64,000 nt of DNA from JACPDI01 sp035463475 (lineage in GTDB: Bacteria; Acidobacteriota; Vicinamibacteria; Vicinamibacterales; 2-12-FULL-66-21), in the NCBI GenBank assembly GCA_035463475.1, contig DATHTE010000058.1, positions 1 to 64,000 of the forward strand, written 5' to 3'. Position 1 is the stretch's first letter. Every line of letters starts with the position of its first letter. Shown in pieces: positions 1-8,948 of this stretch. Below the pieces are notes generated by a model. It was given only the letters and a program-made list of their open reading frames with translations. It made no database searches and was not told the origin of the DNA. Made by a program: the position numbers and the translations under genes.

Positions 1-231
1 GGCATGCACAAGTACAACAACCAGGACCACTCGATGGTGACCGCGATCCTGGCTGTACAAAACCTGCTCGGGGCCCATCACGACGTCTGGGCAGTCAACG
101 CCGACGACGAGTACCACGAGGAAGAGGGGCTCGACGTCTCCGCGCTGGCGGAGGAACTGCTGGTGCTCGAGGAGACCCAGCCGCGGGTTCCCGGGGCGAG
201 GCCGGCCGCCAACAGTCAGGCGCGGCCATAA
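1..231 (+). CDS. C-terminal end of an FAD-dependent oxidoreductase (partial)
   Basis: The reading frame is open from the first base and ends at a TAA, so only the last 76 or so residues are present. The segment KYNNQDHSM followed by a helix and then DVWAVNADDEYHEE resembles the C-terminal FAD-proximal end of NAD(P)/FAD-dependent oxidoreductases of the UDP-galactopyranose mutase/protoporphyrinogen-oxidase-like type that are often found in polysaccharide gene clusters. That assignment is from memory of the family, since the dinucleotide-binding N-terminus lies outside the window. The glycan-related genes that follow fit the call. The in-frame ATG at position 4 is internal, not a start. Confidence 0.55.
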   Translation, partial: GMHKYNNQDHSMVTAILAVQNLLGAHHDVWAVNADDEYHEEEGLDVSALAEELLVLEETQPRVPGARPAANSQARP

Positions 232-268
232 GGCCCTTCGTGACAGCAATTTGAATGGGCAAATATGC

Positions 269-297
269 TTGCCCGGCCGCGCGCGGTCCTGTATCAT
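269..297 (+). promoter_or_regulatory. Putative sigma-70-type promoter for the first lipoprotein gene
   Basis: TTGCCC (269-274) and TATCAT (292-297) are separated by 17 bases, 60 bases upstream of the ATG at 358. The -35 element also forms the right arm of a small inverted repeat, GGGCAA (257-262) and TTGCCC (269-274), which could be an operator. This is a pattern match only. Confidence 0.4.
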
Positions 298-357
298 TCT
301 GAGCCAACCTGTAACCCACACTCACGACCGGCCGATAAGTTGTCGGGGGGAAGTCTG

Positions 358-1458
358 ATGTCACGTAGCTGGTTGTCCGCCTCACTTCTCTTGTGCGTCC
401 TTGCCGTCGCCGGAGCCTGCGGAAAGCAGTCCTCGACGCCGGCGTCTCCTTCGAGCACGACGCCCGCTGAAACAGAAGCCGCGGCAGACGGCTCGGTGCT
501 GAAAGCCACGGCCCCGACGCCGCAGTCGCCGATCAACAACACGAAGCCGGTCGACCCCCTGGTCGTCCTCGTGACCGCGAACGCCACGACGAAGTTCGCC
601 TCAGGCGTTCCGCTGAGCTATCGGTTCGAGATTTACAACCAGGGTGGCGCCCGCATCTTCCAGTCGAACGCGATCCCGCAGGGCTCCGGGGGGGCCACGT
701 CGATCGACGTGTCGAGCGTCGACATGGAAGCCGACAGGCCCTACCAATGGCAGGTGCGTGCCGAGTACCTCGGGCTGGCGGGGCCGTGGTCGGGGCGCGC
801 GACCTTCATCGCGCCGGAGAACAGCGGCTACATCCGCGGGAACGAGGTCTACGACCCGCTGACGAGAAGCCGGACGGTCGGCGAGATCATCGGCGACGTC
901 CAGTTCGTGCCGAACGTGGGCGCCCACATCATGTGGCACACGTCGCAGATCAAGTACTCGATCCCCACGCTGACCGGCGGCGAGTTCTCGCTCCTGGTCA
1001 CCAACCTGGCGTTCAACACCAAGGGGGACAAGACGAAGATCATGTCGATGGGCGCCGGGGACCACGACATGACCACGAACCCGCGCCGGTTCACGATCGA
1101 GAAGCGCGGTGACCCGCCGGGAATCATCGCGTGGCGCGTCATCACGAGCGACGACCAGATTGATACGATTGGCAACGAGCGCGTCGTGTACCCCTTCCAG
1201 ACGGATCAGACCTATTTCTGGAAAGCCACCTGGGGGGGCAACAGCTTCAACCTCCTCGTTCGTGAGGGAGGCGCCAACGGCACGATCATCTACGACTTCG
1301 GCAAGCCGTACGCGGGCATCTACGATCCGACACCGCACTTCGCCTACGTGGGCGCACCCCCGGGACGCGCGGGAGAGCCGAGCGGATCGGTGAACGACAT
1401 GATCGTGCGGCAGGTGTGGCTTTCGAGCCGGCCGCGGCCGGCCTTCGCCAACAGGTAA
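358..1458 (+). CDS. Lipoprotein with Fn3-like domain (paralogue of next gene)
   Basis: A 366-residue secreted lipoprotein of unknown function. The start at 358 is chosen over an upstream ATG at 265 because it follows GGGGGAAG and opens directly into a signal peptide with a lipobox (VAGAC, Cys about residue 21). A Ser/Thr/Pro-rich linker follows, then a fibronectin-III-like segment (about residues 60-150) ending in the typical YQWQVRAEYLGLAGPWSG pattern, then a domain of about 200 residues without a recognised fold. The last part is likely beta-sandwich, possibly lectin-like (inference). The next gene has the same architecture and shared motifs (APTPxSP, GPWS, GDxD, NPxR, VEKR/IEKR). It lies with glycan-type genes, so a surface or matrix-binding role is plausible but unproven. 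Confidence 0.75.
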   Translation: MSRSWLSASLLLCVLAVAGACGKQSSTPASPSSTTPAETEAAADGSVLKATAPTPQSPINNTKPVDPLVVLVTANATTKFASGVPLSYRFEIYNQGGARIFQSNAIPQGSGGATSIDVSSVDMEADRPYQWQVRAEYLGLAGPWSGRATFIAPENSGYIRGNEVYDPLTRSRTVGEIIGDVQFVPNVGAHIMWHTSQIKYSIPTLTGGEFSLLVTNLAFNTKGDKTKIMSMGAGDHDMTTNPRRFTIEKRGDPPGIIAWRVITSDDQIDTIGNERVVYPFQTDQTYFWKATWGGNSFNLLVREGGANGTIIYDFGKPYAGIYDPTPHFAYVGAPPGRAGEPSGSVNDMIVRQVWLSSRPRPAFANR

Positions 1459-1473
1459 CCATGTTTTTCGGGG

Positions 1474-1491
1474 CCGGGCCCAACGGCCCGG
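1474..1491. other. Small GC hairpin between the two lipoprotein genes
   Basis: CCGGGCC and GGCCCGG pair around a CAAC loop 15 bases after the first lipoprotein stop. There is no T tract after it on the plus strand. It could protect an mRNA 3' end or reduce read-through; its role is not shown. Confidence 0.35.
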
Positions 1492-1530
1492 TCCCGCTCG
1501 CCGGAACACGTGAATTCAGTCGGAGGTCCT

Positions 1531-2592
1531 TTGTCTAGAGCATCGATCCTGGTGAGCACCGTGGTGCTCTTCGGCGCGGCCGCCTGCACCGGTTCCGGTG
1601 GCGAGCGGCAGCTGCCTGCGTCGCCGACGTCGCTTGGCGACACGAACTCGGCCAACATCACCGCTCCCACGCCCGAATCCCCGACCAACGATCAGATGCT
1701 CGACACGATTCGTCCCACATTGCGGGTGGCGAATGCGACGTCGAGCGGCAGCGGCGCGCGAACGTACGAGTTCCAGATCTCGGACAGCGAAGGGTTCGCG
1801 CAGGCGCCGGGCGCGCCGGTGGCGCCCCAGCCGCTCACCATCGCGCTGTCAGGGATCGCTGAAGGATCGGACGGCAAGACGTCGTTCTCGCCGCAGGCGG
1901 ATCTGCTGCCGGTCACGCGGTACTACTGGCGCGCGCGAGCGCTGCAGGGATCGTCGGTCGGGCCGTGGTCGACGACCGCGCGATTCAGGACGAAGGTCGA
2001 GAGCTTCAAGAGCGGCAATCGCGTCTTCGACATCCTGACCAACGGGATGAGCGTCGCGGACGAAAACAGCAACGTTAGCCTGATCGCCGAAGGAGGCAAA
2101 CTGAACGCGGAGAATGCCTACCTGATGTACCGCCTGTCATCGCTCCAGGAAGGGGAAATCTCCTTCATCGGCTGGCGCGTGAAGCCGGACAAGGGCGGCA
2201 AGATCCTGACGATGCAGGATGGCACCGGCGATTTCGATTCCAATCCGCATCGCGTCCGCGTCGAGAAGCGCACGAACAGGGACGGTGGCAATATCACGTT
2301 CCAGTTCGGCGGGAACACGGTCGAGAGCGGCGGCGTCGGCTGGGTGGACAACACCGACTACTACTTCAAGGTGGAGTGGCGCGGCGGCACTGCCAGGCTC
2401 CGGGTGTACGAAGGCTTCAACGATCTCGGCAGTCCGTTCCTGGAGCTGAGCACGAGCTACACCGCGCCGTACGGCGCGGCCGCTCCTAGCGTGATCATCG
2501 GCTCGCGAAACGGCGACACCTGCGCCGACATCCGCGTGAGCCGGCTGCACGTCGGGCCCGCGGCGCGCCTGATTCCGATCGGCAGCCGTTGA
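1531..2592 (+). CDS. Lipoprotein with Fn3-like domain (tandem paralogue)
   Basis: A 353-residue predicted lipoprotein. I prefer the TTG start at 1531 because GGAGGT lies just upstream (1522-1527) and the protein then begins with a clean signal peptide and lipobox (GAAAC, Cys about residue 19). A GTG at 1510 would add seven residues and lacks a ribosome site. The layout copies the preceding gene: lipobox, Ser/Pro linker, a Fn3-like segment ending in a YYWRARALQGSSVGPWS pattern (about residues 50-145), then a C-terminal domain of about 200 residues with GDFDSNPHRVRVEKR and a DYYFKVEWRGG strand. The pair looks like a tandem duplication with strong divergence. The function is unknown; carbohydrate or surface-polymer binding is a guess from context. 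Confidence 0.75.
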   Translation: MSRASILVSTVVLFGAAACTGSGGERQLPASPTSLGDTNSANITAPTPESPTNDQMLDTIRPTLRVANATSSGSGARTYEFQISDSEGFAQAPGAPVAPQPLTIALSGIAEGSDGKTSFSPQADLLPVTRYYWRARALQGSSVGPWSTTARFRTKVESFKSGNRVFDILTNGMSVADENSNVSLIAEGGKLNAENAYLMYRLSSLQEGEISFIGWRVKPDKGGKILTMQDGTGDFDSNPHRVRVEKRTNRDGGNITFQFGGNTVESGGVGWVDNTDYYFKVEWRGGTARLRVYEGFNDLGSPFLELSTSYTAPYGAAAPSVIIGSRNGDTCADIRVSRLHVGPAARLIPIGSR

Positions 2593-2603
2593 TCGACCGA
2601 GCT

Positions 2604-2634
2604 GCGTCCGGCCGGCACGCCGCCGGCCGGACGC
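2604..2634 (+). terminator. 13-bp perfect hairpin after the lipoprotein pair
   Basis: GCGTCCGGCCGGC (2604-2616) pairs perfectly with GCCGGCCGGACGC (2622-2634) around a 5-base loop, 11 bases after the stop codon. No T run follows, so it may act as a stable 3'-end structure or a Rho-assisted terminator. It separates the lipoprotein genes from the downstream membrane-protein operon. Confidence 0.5.
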
Positions 2635-2652
2635 GGCCATCCGCGCCGTAGC

Positions 2653-3630
2653 ATGGGCCGGCTGCTTCGCCTCATCGTCGGCCTCACCCTCACCGCGATC
2701 GTCTTCTGGCTGGCGGATCCGATTGCCGTCGTGCGGGCAGCCGCGGCAGCGCGGCTTTCCTGGATCGCGGCCGCGGTCCTGCTGGTGATTCCCGATCGCG
2801 CGCTGATGGCGTACCGGTGGCTGGTGCTCCTGCAGCCCATCGATCCGGCACGCCGCGCGCCGCTCGGAGCCGTTCTGAAGATCTTCTTCGTGAGCACCTT
2901 CGTCGGCACGTTCCTGCCGAGCGTCGGCGGGGACGCGGCGCGCGCGTACGGGCTCTCGCGCCACGGCATCGCGGCGGCGGACGCGGCCGCTTCGGTCCTG
3001 ATGGATCGCCTGATGGGCGTGTGGTCGCTGCTGCTGATCGCGCTGCCAGGTGTCGCACTGAGCGAGGCGGTGCGCCGCGATGCGGGCGTGTTGACGGCGG
3101 TGGCGATCACCGCTGCCGCCTGCGCCGCTGCGGCGCTGGTGCTCTTCAGCGTGCAGGCCGCAGAGGTCCTGAAGCGCGCGCTGGCGCTCCTCCCCGGCGG
3201 CGGACTCCGGCGCTCAGCGGAACGCCTGCTCGACTCGGTGCGCCGCTACCGGAACCACCGAGCCGTGCTCGCGAACGTGACGATCGGATCGCTGGCGGTG
3301 CAGGCCATCCGGGTTCTCCAGTCGTACTGCATCGGAGTGGCGCTCGGCATCCCGACGCCCCTCGTCGTCTATTTCGCGCTGATTCCGGTGATCCTGCTGA
3401 TCCTCCTCATCCCGGTCACGATAAACGGCCTTGGCACCGCCCAGCTCGCCTTCGTCTGGCTCTTCGGGCGAGTGGGCGTGCCCGGCGCGGAGGCGTTCGC
3501 GCTCTCGGTGCTCGCGGTGTCGCTCGGAATCGTTGGCAACCTGCCTGGCGGCGTCATCTTCACCTTCGGCGGCGCGCGCCGGCGGGACGCGCGTCCGAGC
3601 AGCGAGGCGGGCACGCCCCGGGGGCTATAA
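2653..3630 (+). CDS. Lysylphosphatidylglycerol synthase TM-like / flippase-like membrane protein
   Basis: A 325-residue polytopic inner-membrane protein with about eight hydrophobic segments. The family is the UPF0104/AglD-YbhN type (LPG synthase transmembrane region without the catalytic domain). Supporting motifs are FLPSVGGDAARAYGLSRHG near residues 92-112, in a family-typical position, and the PVTINGLGTAQLAF segment near residues 255-270, matching the usual P-x-x-I-x-G-x-G signature. Such proteins are found in glycolipid and polysaccharide clusters and are thought to flip or help transfer lipid-linked substrates; the substrate here is unknown. The gene lies 34 bases before a methyltransferase in the same direction, so the two probably share a transcript. 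Confidence 0.75.
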   Translation: MGRLLRLIVGLTLTAIVFWLADPIAVVRAAAAARLSWIAAAVLLVIPDRALMAYRWLVLLQPIDPARRAPLGAVLKIFFVSTFVGTFLPSVGGDAARAYGLSRHGIAAADAAASVLMDRLMGVWSLLLIALPGVALSEAVRRDAGVLTAVAITAAACAAAALVLFSVQAAEVLKRALALLPGGGLRRSAERLLDSVRRYRNHRAVLANVTIGSLAVQAIRVLQSYCIGVALGIPTPLVVYFALIPVILLILLIPVTINGLGTAQLAFVWLFGRVGVPGAEAFALSVLAVSLGIVGNLPGGVIFTFGGARRRDARPSSEAGTPRGL

Positions 3631-3664
3631 TGGCCGGTAATCACGCGTTGCGTGCCATTCGTCG

Positions 3665-4375
3665 GTGACCGACACTTTCTACCGATCCTTCGCAGAGAAG
3701 CAGCTTACGGGAATGGGCGCCGCCCGCCGGGCACGCGTCGAGGCGTCCCGCCTCGCGATGCTGGAGCGCCACGTCCGTCCGCCGGGAGACCTGCTCGAGG
3801 TCGGTCCCGGCCACGGGGGAGTCGCGCGATGCGCGAGGGAACGAGGGTGGCGCTGGTTCGGCCTCGAGCCGAGCCCAGTGCTGGCGACTGGCCTGCGCGC
3901 GAGCCACTTTCCCGTCGTGCGCGCCTGGACGCCGCCGTTCCCGATCGGCAACGCGTGCGTGGACGTCGTCTACGCCGACCAGGTGCTGGAGCACATGAAC
4001 GGCGCCCCGGAGGCGCGCGCGTTCGTCTCGGAGACCGCGCGCGTGCTGCGTCCCGGCGGCGTGGCGCTGTTCGTCGTGCCGGACTATGCGAAGGAGGGCG
4101 CGTTCTTCTGGGACATCGACTACACGCACAACTTCGTCACCACCGAGCGGCGCATGAGGCAACTCCTGTACGACGGCGGTTTCGACGTGCTGGAAGTGGC
4201 GCGAACGATTGGACGGGCGTCCGGCCTCCTCCGGCAGACGCTCGCCGCGGGCGCGCTCGTGTTGAACGTGCCGGGCGTGGACGCCGTCGCCCGGGCCGTC
4301 CGCGGTGAAGAAGTGCTGTTCCGCGTGCGGAAGAACCTGTTCCAGACGCTGACCTTCGTGGTGGCGAAGTCATGA
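3665..4375 (+). CDS. Class I SAM-dependent methyltransferase
   Basis: A 236-residue methyltransferase (type 11-like Rossmann fold). Motif I is LLEVGPGHGG near residue 40, the substrate/SAM region is DVVYADQVLEHM near residues 98-110, and ETARVLRPGGVALFVVPDY near residues 120-140 is the post-II motif. It starts with GTG. Its stop overlaps the next start as ATGA, so it is translationally coupled to the lipoprotein gene that follows. The target is unknown; neighbours suggest a sugar, lipid or surface polymer rather than nucleic acid. Confidence 0.8.
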   Translation: MTDTFYRSFAEKQLTGMGAARRARVEASRLAMLERHVRPPGDLLEVGPGHGGVARCARERGWRWFGLEPSPVLATGLRASHFPVVRAWTPPFPIGNACVDVVYADQVLEHMNGAPEARAFVSETARVLRPGGVALFVVPDYAKEGAFFWDIDYTHNFVTTERRMRQLLYDGGFDVLEVARTIGRASGLLRQTLAAGALVLNVPGVDAVARAVRGEEVLFRVRKNLFQTLTFVVAKS

Positions 4376-5217
4376 CGCGATGGAGCCGGCGCTGCCTCGT
4401 CGCGGCGATGATCCTGGCAGCCGGATGCGGGAGCACCCCTTCGCAGCCGACGCCGCCGGATCCACCGCCCAACCCTGCCCCGGTGATCGCCAGCATCAAC
4501 GCGTCGCGGGCGCGGGTCGAGGTCGGCGAAAGCGTCGAGATCACCGCAACGGTCACGGACGGGGAGACCCCGCTCAGTGAACTGACGTTCGAGTGGACGG
4601 CCAGCATCGCGGGCACGTTCGAGGGCACGGGCGGCCGCGTCACCTGGCGTCCGGCCGAGACCATCGTCACGCCCGCAAGGGTGGACATCACGCTCACGGT
4701 GATCGAGCGTTATGCGGTCGCCATCCAAGGCGGCTTCGCACTGCGCGAGAACCGCTCGTCCGCCGCGACCATCGTCAACGTGAACAACTCGCCGAAGGAA
4801 GTCCGCGATCTGGCGCTGGCGTTCCTGAACGACTTCGCCAACTCGGCGAATTCCCCGGAGTACTGCGTCCGGAACTTCACGGACAGCTGCCGCGGCAAGG
4901 CGGCCGAGGCGGAAGACATCCGCATCGACCGCGAGAAGTACGTGATCGCGTCGTCGAACGTGCGGGTGGAGCGGGTGGATTTCACCGGAGGACCCGGCGA
5001 GCCCGGCGTCGCGTACATCTACGCGCCCTGTACGTTCGTCTCCGTCAGGCGCGACACGGGCGAGCAACTCCCCCCCTCGACCGGCATCTGCGCGCTGACC
5101 GCCGTGTACGAGCCGTACCGCTGGTGGCTATGCACCAGCAACTGGTGTAATTCGTACGACGTCTGCAGCCCCTTCCCGAACATCTCGACCTCGCTCGTCC
5201 GATCGCTGCGCCGATGA
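4372..5217 (+). CDS. Lipoprotein with PKD/Ig-like domain
   Basis: A 281-residue predicted lipoprotein: signal peptide with lipobox LAAGC (Cys about residue 19), a Pro-rich linker (PPDPPPNPAP), then an Ig/PKD-like domain (about residues 35-110) recognisable from PVIASINASRARVEVGES and VTDGETPLSELTFEWTAS. The C-terminal half (about 130-281) carries several Cys residues (including YCVRNFTDSC and NWCNSYDVC), which suggests disulfides in a periplasmic or extracellular domain; no family was recognised. It overlaps the genes on both sides by four bases (ATGA), so it belongs to a tight operon of methyltransferase, lipoprotein and large membrane protein. Confidence 0.75.
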   Translation: MTRWSRRCLVAAMILAAGCGSTPSQPTPPDPPPNPAPVIASINASRARVEVGESVEITATVTDGETPLSELTFEWTASIAGTFEGTGGRVTWRPAETIVTPARVDITLTVIERYAVAIQGGFALRENRSSAATIVNVNNSPKEVRDLALAFLNDFANSANSPEYCVRNFTDSCRGKAAEAEDIRIDREKYVIASSNVRVERVDFTGGPGEPGVAYIYAPCTFVSVRRDTGEQLPPSTGICALTAVYEPYRWWLCTSNWCNSYDVCSPFPNISTSLVRSLRR

Positions 5218-7256
5218 GCGTCATGGTGGCGGCGCTTGTCGCGATCTGCGCGGTCGCCGCCGCCGCGCTCGCCATCGCGCCCCTTCACGTCGCGCTGTTC
5301 CTGCTGGGGACGCTGGCCTGGTATGCCGTGCCGGGCTGTTGGCTCGCGCGACGCGTCTACGCCACCGAAGGGCGCGGACCCGCGATGGCGTGGCTCGTCG
5401 GTCCCCTGTGGGGCTACGTGCTCAGCAACCTTTCGCTGCTCGGCCTGTGGGTGGCTGGGCTGCGGCACCCCGCCGTTGCGCTCCTGGCGCCGGTCCCGGC
5501 CTGGATTGCCGTCCACCTGCTCGCGCCACGCCAGGGACGGCTGGTGCCGCCGGAGCTCACGCGCCGCGATGCCGCTGCCGCCCTGCTGGTGCTCGCGATG
5601 GTGCCCGCGATCGTCGGCCGGCCGTTTTCGCAGGTGGGCACGCCGGTTCCGGAAGGCGTGGCGTACCGCGCGTACTTCACGGCCGACTTCATCTGGGCGC
5701 GGACCGTGCTCGTCGAGCTCGCCAAGGCCGAGCAGCCGCCGCGAAACATGTTTCTCCGCGGTGAGCGCCTGAACTACTACTGGCTCCCCCACCTGCTGGG
5801 CGGGGCCGAGTACCGCTGGAACTGGCCAGCGCTCACGGCCGACCGCATCCCGCTCGTGAACGGCCTCGGGCTCGGCCTGATGTTCGTGGCCTTCCTGTAC
5901 GGCTTCATGCGGCACTTCACTCGCAGCGCTCCCGCTGCCGCGATCGCCTGCGCGTTCGCCCTGGCGCTCGCGTCGGTGGAGGCGACCTGGTATCTCTGGC
6001 GCATCTGGCAGCGCGGAGGATCGCTGGCGGGCATTCTCTCGATGAACGTGGACGGTCTCACGCGATGGATCCTGGGCAGCGTCGTCGTGGACGGACTGCA
6101 CCGGCTGCTGATCTACCAGGTCACACACCACGCGATCGCCTACGCCGCCGCGCTGTCCGCGCTGCTGGTCGTGGTCGCCGCGCGCGACCCGGGAAACAGC
6201 GGCGCGGCCTGGCTCGCCGGCACGCTGCTCGGCGGCGCCCTCCTCTTCAGCTCCTTCTCGGCGCTGATGATCGGCGTGGGGGTCGCGTTGGCCTATGTGG
6301 TGAGGACTGTCGCCGCGCGGCGGATCGGGGCCATTCCACGCGTCGCGATCGCCGCCGCGGTACCTATCGCCGCGGCGGTCGGGATCTCGATCGCGCTCGG
6401 CTACGTGGACACCGCGGGCGGTCTCGTCGAATTCGGACTCAACCGGATGTCGGCGAGAAACGCCTCGCTGGCCGTACCTCTGAGTTTCGGGATCCTGCTG
6501 CCGGCCGGGGCGGTGGGCCTGATCGTGGGGCTCGGGGCGCGGCAGTTCCGGACGCTGGCCCTCGCCGTGCTGGTGGCGGTGTGCTTCCTGTTCTACTTCT
6601 ACGTCAACGTGAAGGATCACCAGGATGTCTACGTCGCCTGGCGCGCCGGCCACGTGTTGATCATCGCCCTCGCGACGCTCCTCGCGATCGCGTCCGAGCA
6701 CCTGTGGATGCGCGGCACGGCCACGCGGGCGGCGCTCGTGACCGCGGCTCTCGTCGCCGCCGCCGTCGCCGCTCCGACCGCCGTGCTCGACCTCTATACG
6801 AGCCAGGATGTGTCCAACCGGGAAATGGGTCCGGGCTTTCGATGGACGGTCATCCTCAGCCCCGGTGAAATAGAGGGACTGGAGTGGCTGCGGCAGCACA
6901 CGCGCCCGGACGCGATCGTGCAGGTCGAGCCGTTCGTCCGCGGCCGCGACACGTGGTCGTACGTGCCTGCGTTCGCCGAGCGCAGGATGGCGGCCGGCTT
7001 GCCGATTTCAATGGTGCCGCTCGCCAAGTACGAGCAAGCCTCCGAACGGATCCGCGCCATCTACCAGACGACCGACGCGTCCGCCACCTACGACCGCGCG
7101 CTTCTCGAGCGGCTGGATTACCTCGTCCTCGGCGCGCCGGAGCGATATGCGTACCCGGCGCTGGAGCCGGCGCTGAAGGCACGGCCAGACCTGTTCGTGC
7201 GCGTCTTCGGCAATGGAGAGTTGACGATCTACCGGCTGCGTGGCGCGCGGCCGTAG
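5214..7256 (+). CDS. Large polytopic membrane protein, GT-C/DUF2298-like
   Basis: A 680-residue integral membrane protein with roughly 14 hydrophobic segments. A conserved extracytoplasmic-type loop near residues 165-205 holds the acidic/aromatic cluster FTADFIWARTVLVELAK and then GERLNYYWLPHLLGG. This LNYYxxxHLL pattern is reminiscent of DUF2298 (YYY) and GT-C glycosyltransferase-fold proteins. The C-terminal 150 residues look soluble and contain GLEWLRQHTRPDAIVQ, similar to the C-terminal domain seen in many bacterial GT-C-like proteins. It probably transfers or processes a sugar on a lipid carrier in the periplasm (inference). Its start overlaps the preceding stop (ATGA). It converges with the next gene 24 bases away. 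Confidence 0.6.
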   Translation: MSVMVAALVAICAVAAAALAIAPLHVALFLLGTLAWYAVPGCWLARRVYATEGRGPAMAWLVGPLWGYVLSNLSLLGLWVAGLRHPAVALLAPVPAWIAVHLLAPRQGRLVPPELTRRDAAAALLVLAMVPAIVGRPFSQVGTPVPEGVAYRAYFTADFIWARTVLVELAKAEQPPRNMFLRGERLNYYWLPHLLGGAEYRWNWPALTADRIPLVNGLGLGLMFVAFLYGFMRHFTRSAPAAAIACAFALALASVEATWYLWRIWQRGGSLAGILSMNVDGLTRWILGSVVVDGLHRLLIYQVTHHAIAYAAALSALLVVVAARDPGNSGAAWLAGTLLGGALLFSSFSALMIGVGVALAYVVRTVAARRIGAIPRVAIAAAVPIAAAVGISIALGYVDTAGGLVEFGLNRMSARNASLAVPLSFGILLPAGAVGLIVGLGARQFRTLALAVLVAVCFLFYFYVNVKDHQDVYVAWRAGHVLIIALATLLAIASEHLWMRGTATRAALVTAALVAAAVAAPTAVLDLYTSQDVSNREMGPGFRWTVILSPGEIEGLEWLRQHTRPDAIVQVEPFVRGRDTWSYVPAFAERRMAAGLPISMVPLAKYEQASERIRAIYQTTDASATYDRALLERLDYLVLGAPERYAYPALEPALKARPDLFVRVFGNGELTIYRLRGARP

Positions 7257-7280
7257 TTCAAACCGCATCGCCAGGGCGCG

Positions 7281-8948
7281 TCAGTCTGCGCCTCCAGCGG
7301 TCTGCACGAAGGCGCCGCCGATCTCCGGCCACGCCACGATCTCATACAACGCCACGTCGTATTCACGGGCGAGCAGCCGGAGTTCCAAACTCAGCGAGTG
7401 CATCGTTTGTCCGATGGACGCCCGGTCTTCCGGCCCATAACGAGGATAGTTGACGATCAGGTATCTAGCTTCGAGCTTTTGCAGCATCTCAAACGACTGG
7501 CCGCTCGGAAACGTGGCGAGGGCCGATGAGACGTAACCGAAATCCTGCGGGAGGATGTCGCTGTAGCCGTTGATCATCGGCTGCCAGTGATAGGTGGACC
7601 ACAGCATGTAAAGCGCATGGAACTGGATGTCCCGCGTGCTGGCGTAATATGGGAACTCCGCCACGGGGCCACGCGGGAGCGTCGCCAGCATGCGATAGGC
7701 CGCGGGCACCGGCGGCATGCGCAACAGCGGCAAGGGGGCCATGAACAACTCGGCGGCGGCGAAGACCGGCAGGAGCCAGACGAGCAGCCGTCGAGCGGCA
7801 GTCTGGCGGGTCGTCAGCGCAGCGACGGCCAGCGCGCTGAGCACCGCCAGTGCCAGGATCACGCTGACGCCCATACGGGTTGGCGCTCGTATGAACGACA
7901 ACGCCGGCACGATTCGGTACAACAGGGTATACAGGCCGCCGGGGGGGCCGAACGACAGCCACGCGCCGAGAATCGCGAGCAGAACGTAGAAGATCGCAAT
8001 TGCCCGGCGCGCCGTGCTGCGCAGTCCCGCGTACGCGCCGCACGCGCCCAGCACAACAGCTATCACTCCCGGAAACAGCACGTCGGTGAAGCCTCCGAGG
8101 ACGGGCACGAGCCAGCGGTGCGCCCAGGCCGCCGACACCAGATAGTTTTGCCACATCGCCGAGTGCTCCACTGAGCCGGCGAGGCTCCGGCTGAAGCCAG
8201 TCGTCCGCTGAAGTTCGATGTAACTGACGAAGAACGGCAGCACGAGCGCGAGCGCGAGGAGCGCCCCGGCGACGGCCCCAGCCCAGTACGACCGAACACG
8301 CCACCGTCCCAGGGCCGCAGCGAAGAACAACACGCCACCGACCGCGATGAAGGCCGCGAGCACGCCGTAGTAGCCGCAGGAGAGCGCCTGCGCAGCCACC
8401 GCCGCGCCCATCGCTGCGCCTCGAGCCAGTCCGGGCTGCTCCACGAACCGATGCAGCGCCAGCAGGGTCAAGGGCAAGCCCGCCGTCATGAGGAGCTGGA
8501 TGTGCGCGGTGTGCGCAAACACGTACGGACAGAATGCGAAGAGAACCGCGGCGACCGCTGACGCCGGACGATCTCCCGTCAGGTGTCTCGCCAGATAGTA
8601 GGTCGCCAGGGCGGCGAGGATGAACGAGGCGAGAGCCACTGCGTTGTGGGCGAACAGCGGATTGTGCGTGAGCGCCCATGCGGGAGCCGCGAGCAGCCCC
8701 GCCCCGAGATTCGGCTCGGAGAGGAGGAGGGTCCGCGCGTTTGGGTGAAAGATGTTCGCGTCGAGGACACCCGCCGGCGAGGATGTGAGCGCGCGGGCGA
8801 CCCAAGAGACCACCCAGATGCTCCACCGGCCGTCATTGAGTTGAATCCGGCCGCCGCTTCCCAACTCCAGGATCAGAGGGTACGTCATGACCGCGGTGGC
8901 CGCCAGCGCACCCAGAAACACGATGAACAGCTCGGTTGCCCGTTTCAC
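7281..8948 (-). CDS. Polytopic GT-C-like membrane protein (paralogue A)
   Basis: A 555-residue membrane protein with about 11-12 TM helices. It is clearly paralogous to the gene at 11411-13069: both start MKR, then share AMTYPLI, GRIxLNDGRWSIW, VLDANIF, SEPNxGAGLLA, and the long FAFCPYVFAHTAHIQLLMT stretch. The Asp-rich first periplasmic loop and overall topology resemble GT-C glycosyltransferases that use polyprenyl-phosphate sugars; this is inference, as no catalytic site is proven. The C-terminal soluble part (about 400-555) contains YHWQPMINGYSDILP and a VNYPRYGPEDR segment, also conserved in the paralogue. It overlaps the upstream SGNH gene by four bases (ATGA), indicating coupled translation. 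Confidence 0.6.
   Translation of the reverse strand: MKRATELFIVFLGALAATAVMTYPLILELGSGGRIQLNDGRWSIWVVSWVARALTSSPAGVLDANIFHPNARTLLLSEPNLGAGLLAAPAWALTHNPLFAHNAVALASFILAALATYYLARHLTGDRPASAVAAVLFAFCPYVFAHTAHIQLLMTAGLPLTLLALHRFVEQPGLARGAAMGAAVAAQALSCGYYGVLAAFIAVGGVLFFAAALGRWRVRSYWAGAVAGALLALALVLPFFVSYIELQRTTGFSRSLAGSVEHSAMWQNYLVSAAWAHRWLVPVLGGFTDVLFPGVIAVVLGACGAYAGLRSTARRAIAIFYVLLAILGAWLSFGPPGGLYTLLYRIVPALSFIRAPTRMGVSVILALAVLSALAVAALTTRQTAARRLLVWLLPVFAAAELFMAPLPLLRMPPVPAAYRMLATLPRGPVAEFPYYASTRDIQFHALYMLWSTYHWQPMINGYSDILPQDFGYVSSALATFPSGQSFEMLQKLEARYLIVNYPRYGPEDRASIGQTMHSLSLELRLLAREYDVALYEIVAWPEIGGAFVQTAGGAD

Noticed and set aside
5019..6899. 626-residue open frame on the minus strand
   Set aside because: It is an antisense shadow of the lipoprotein and GT-C-like genes, His/Arg/Asp-rich, with no recognisable domain.
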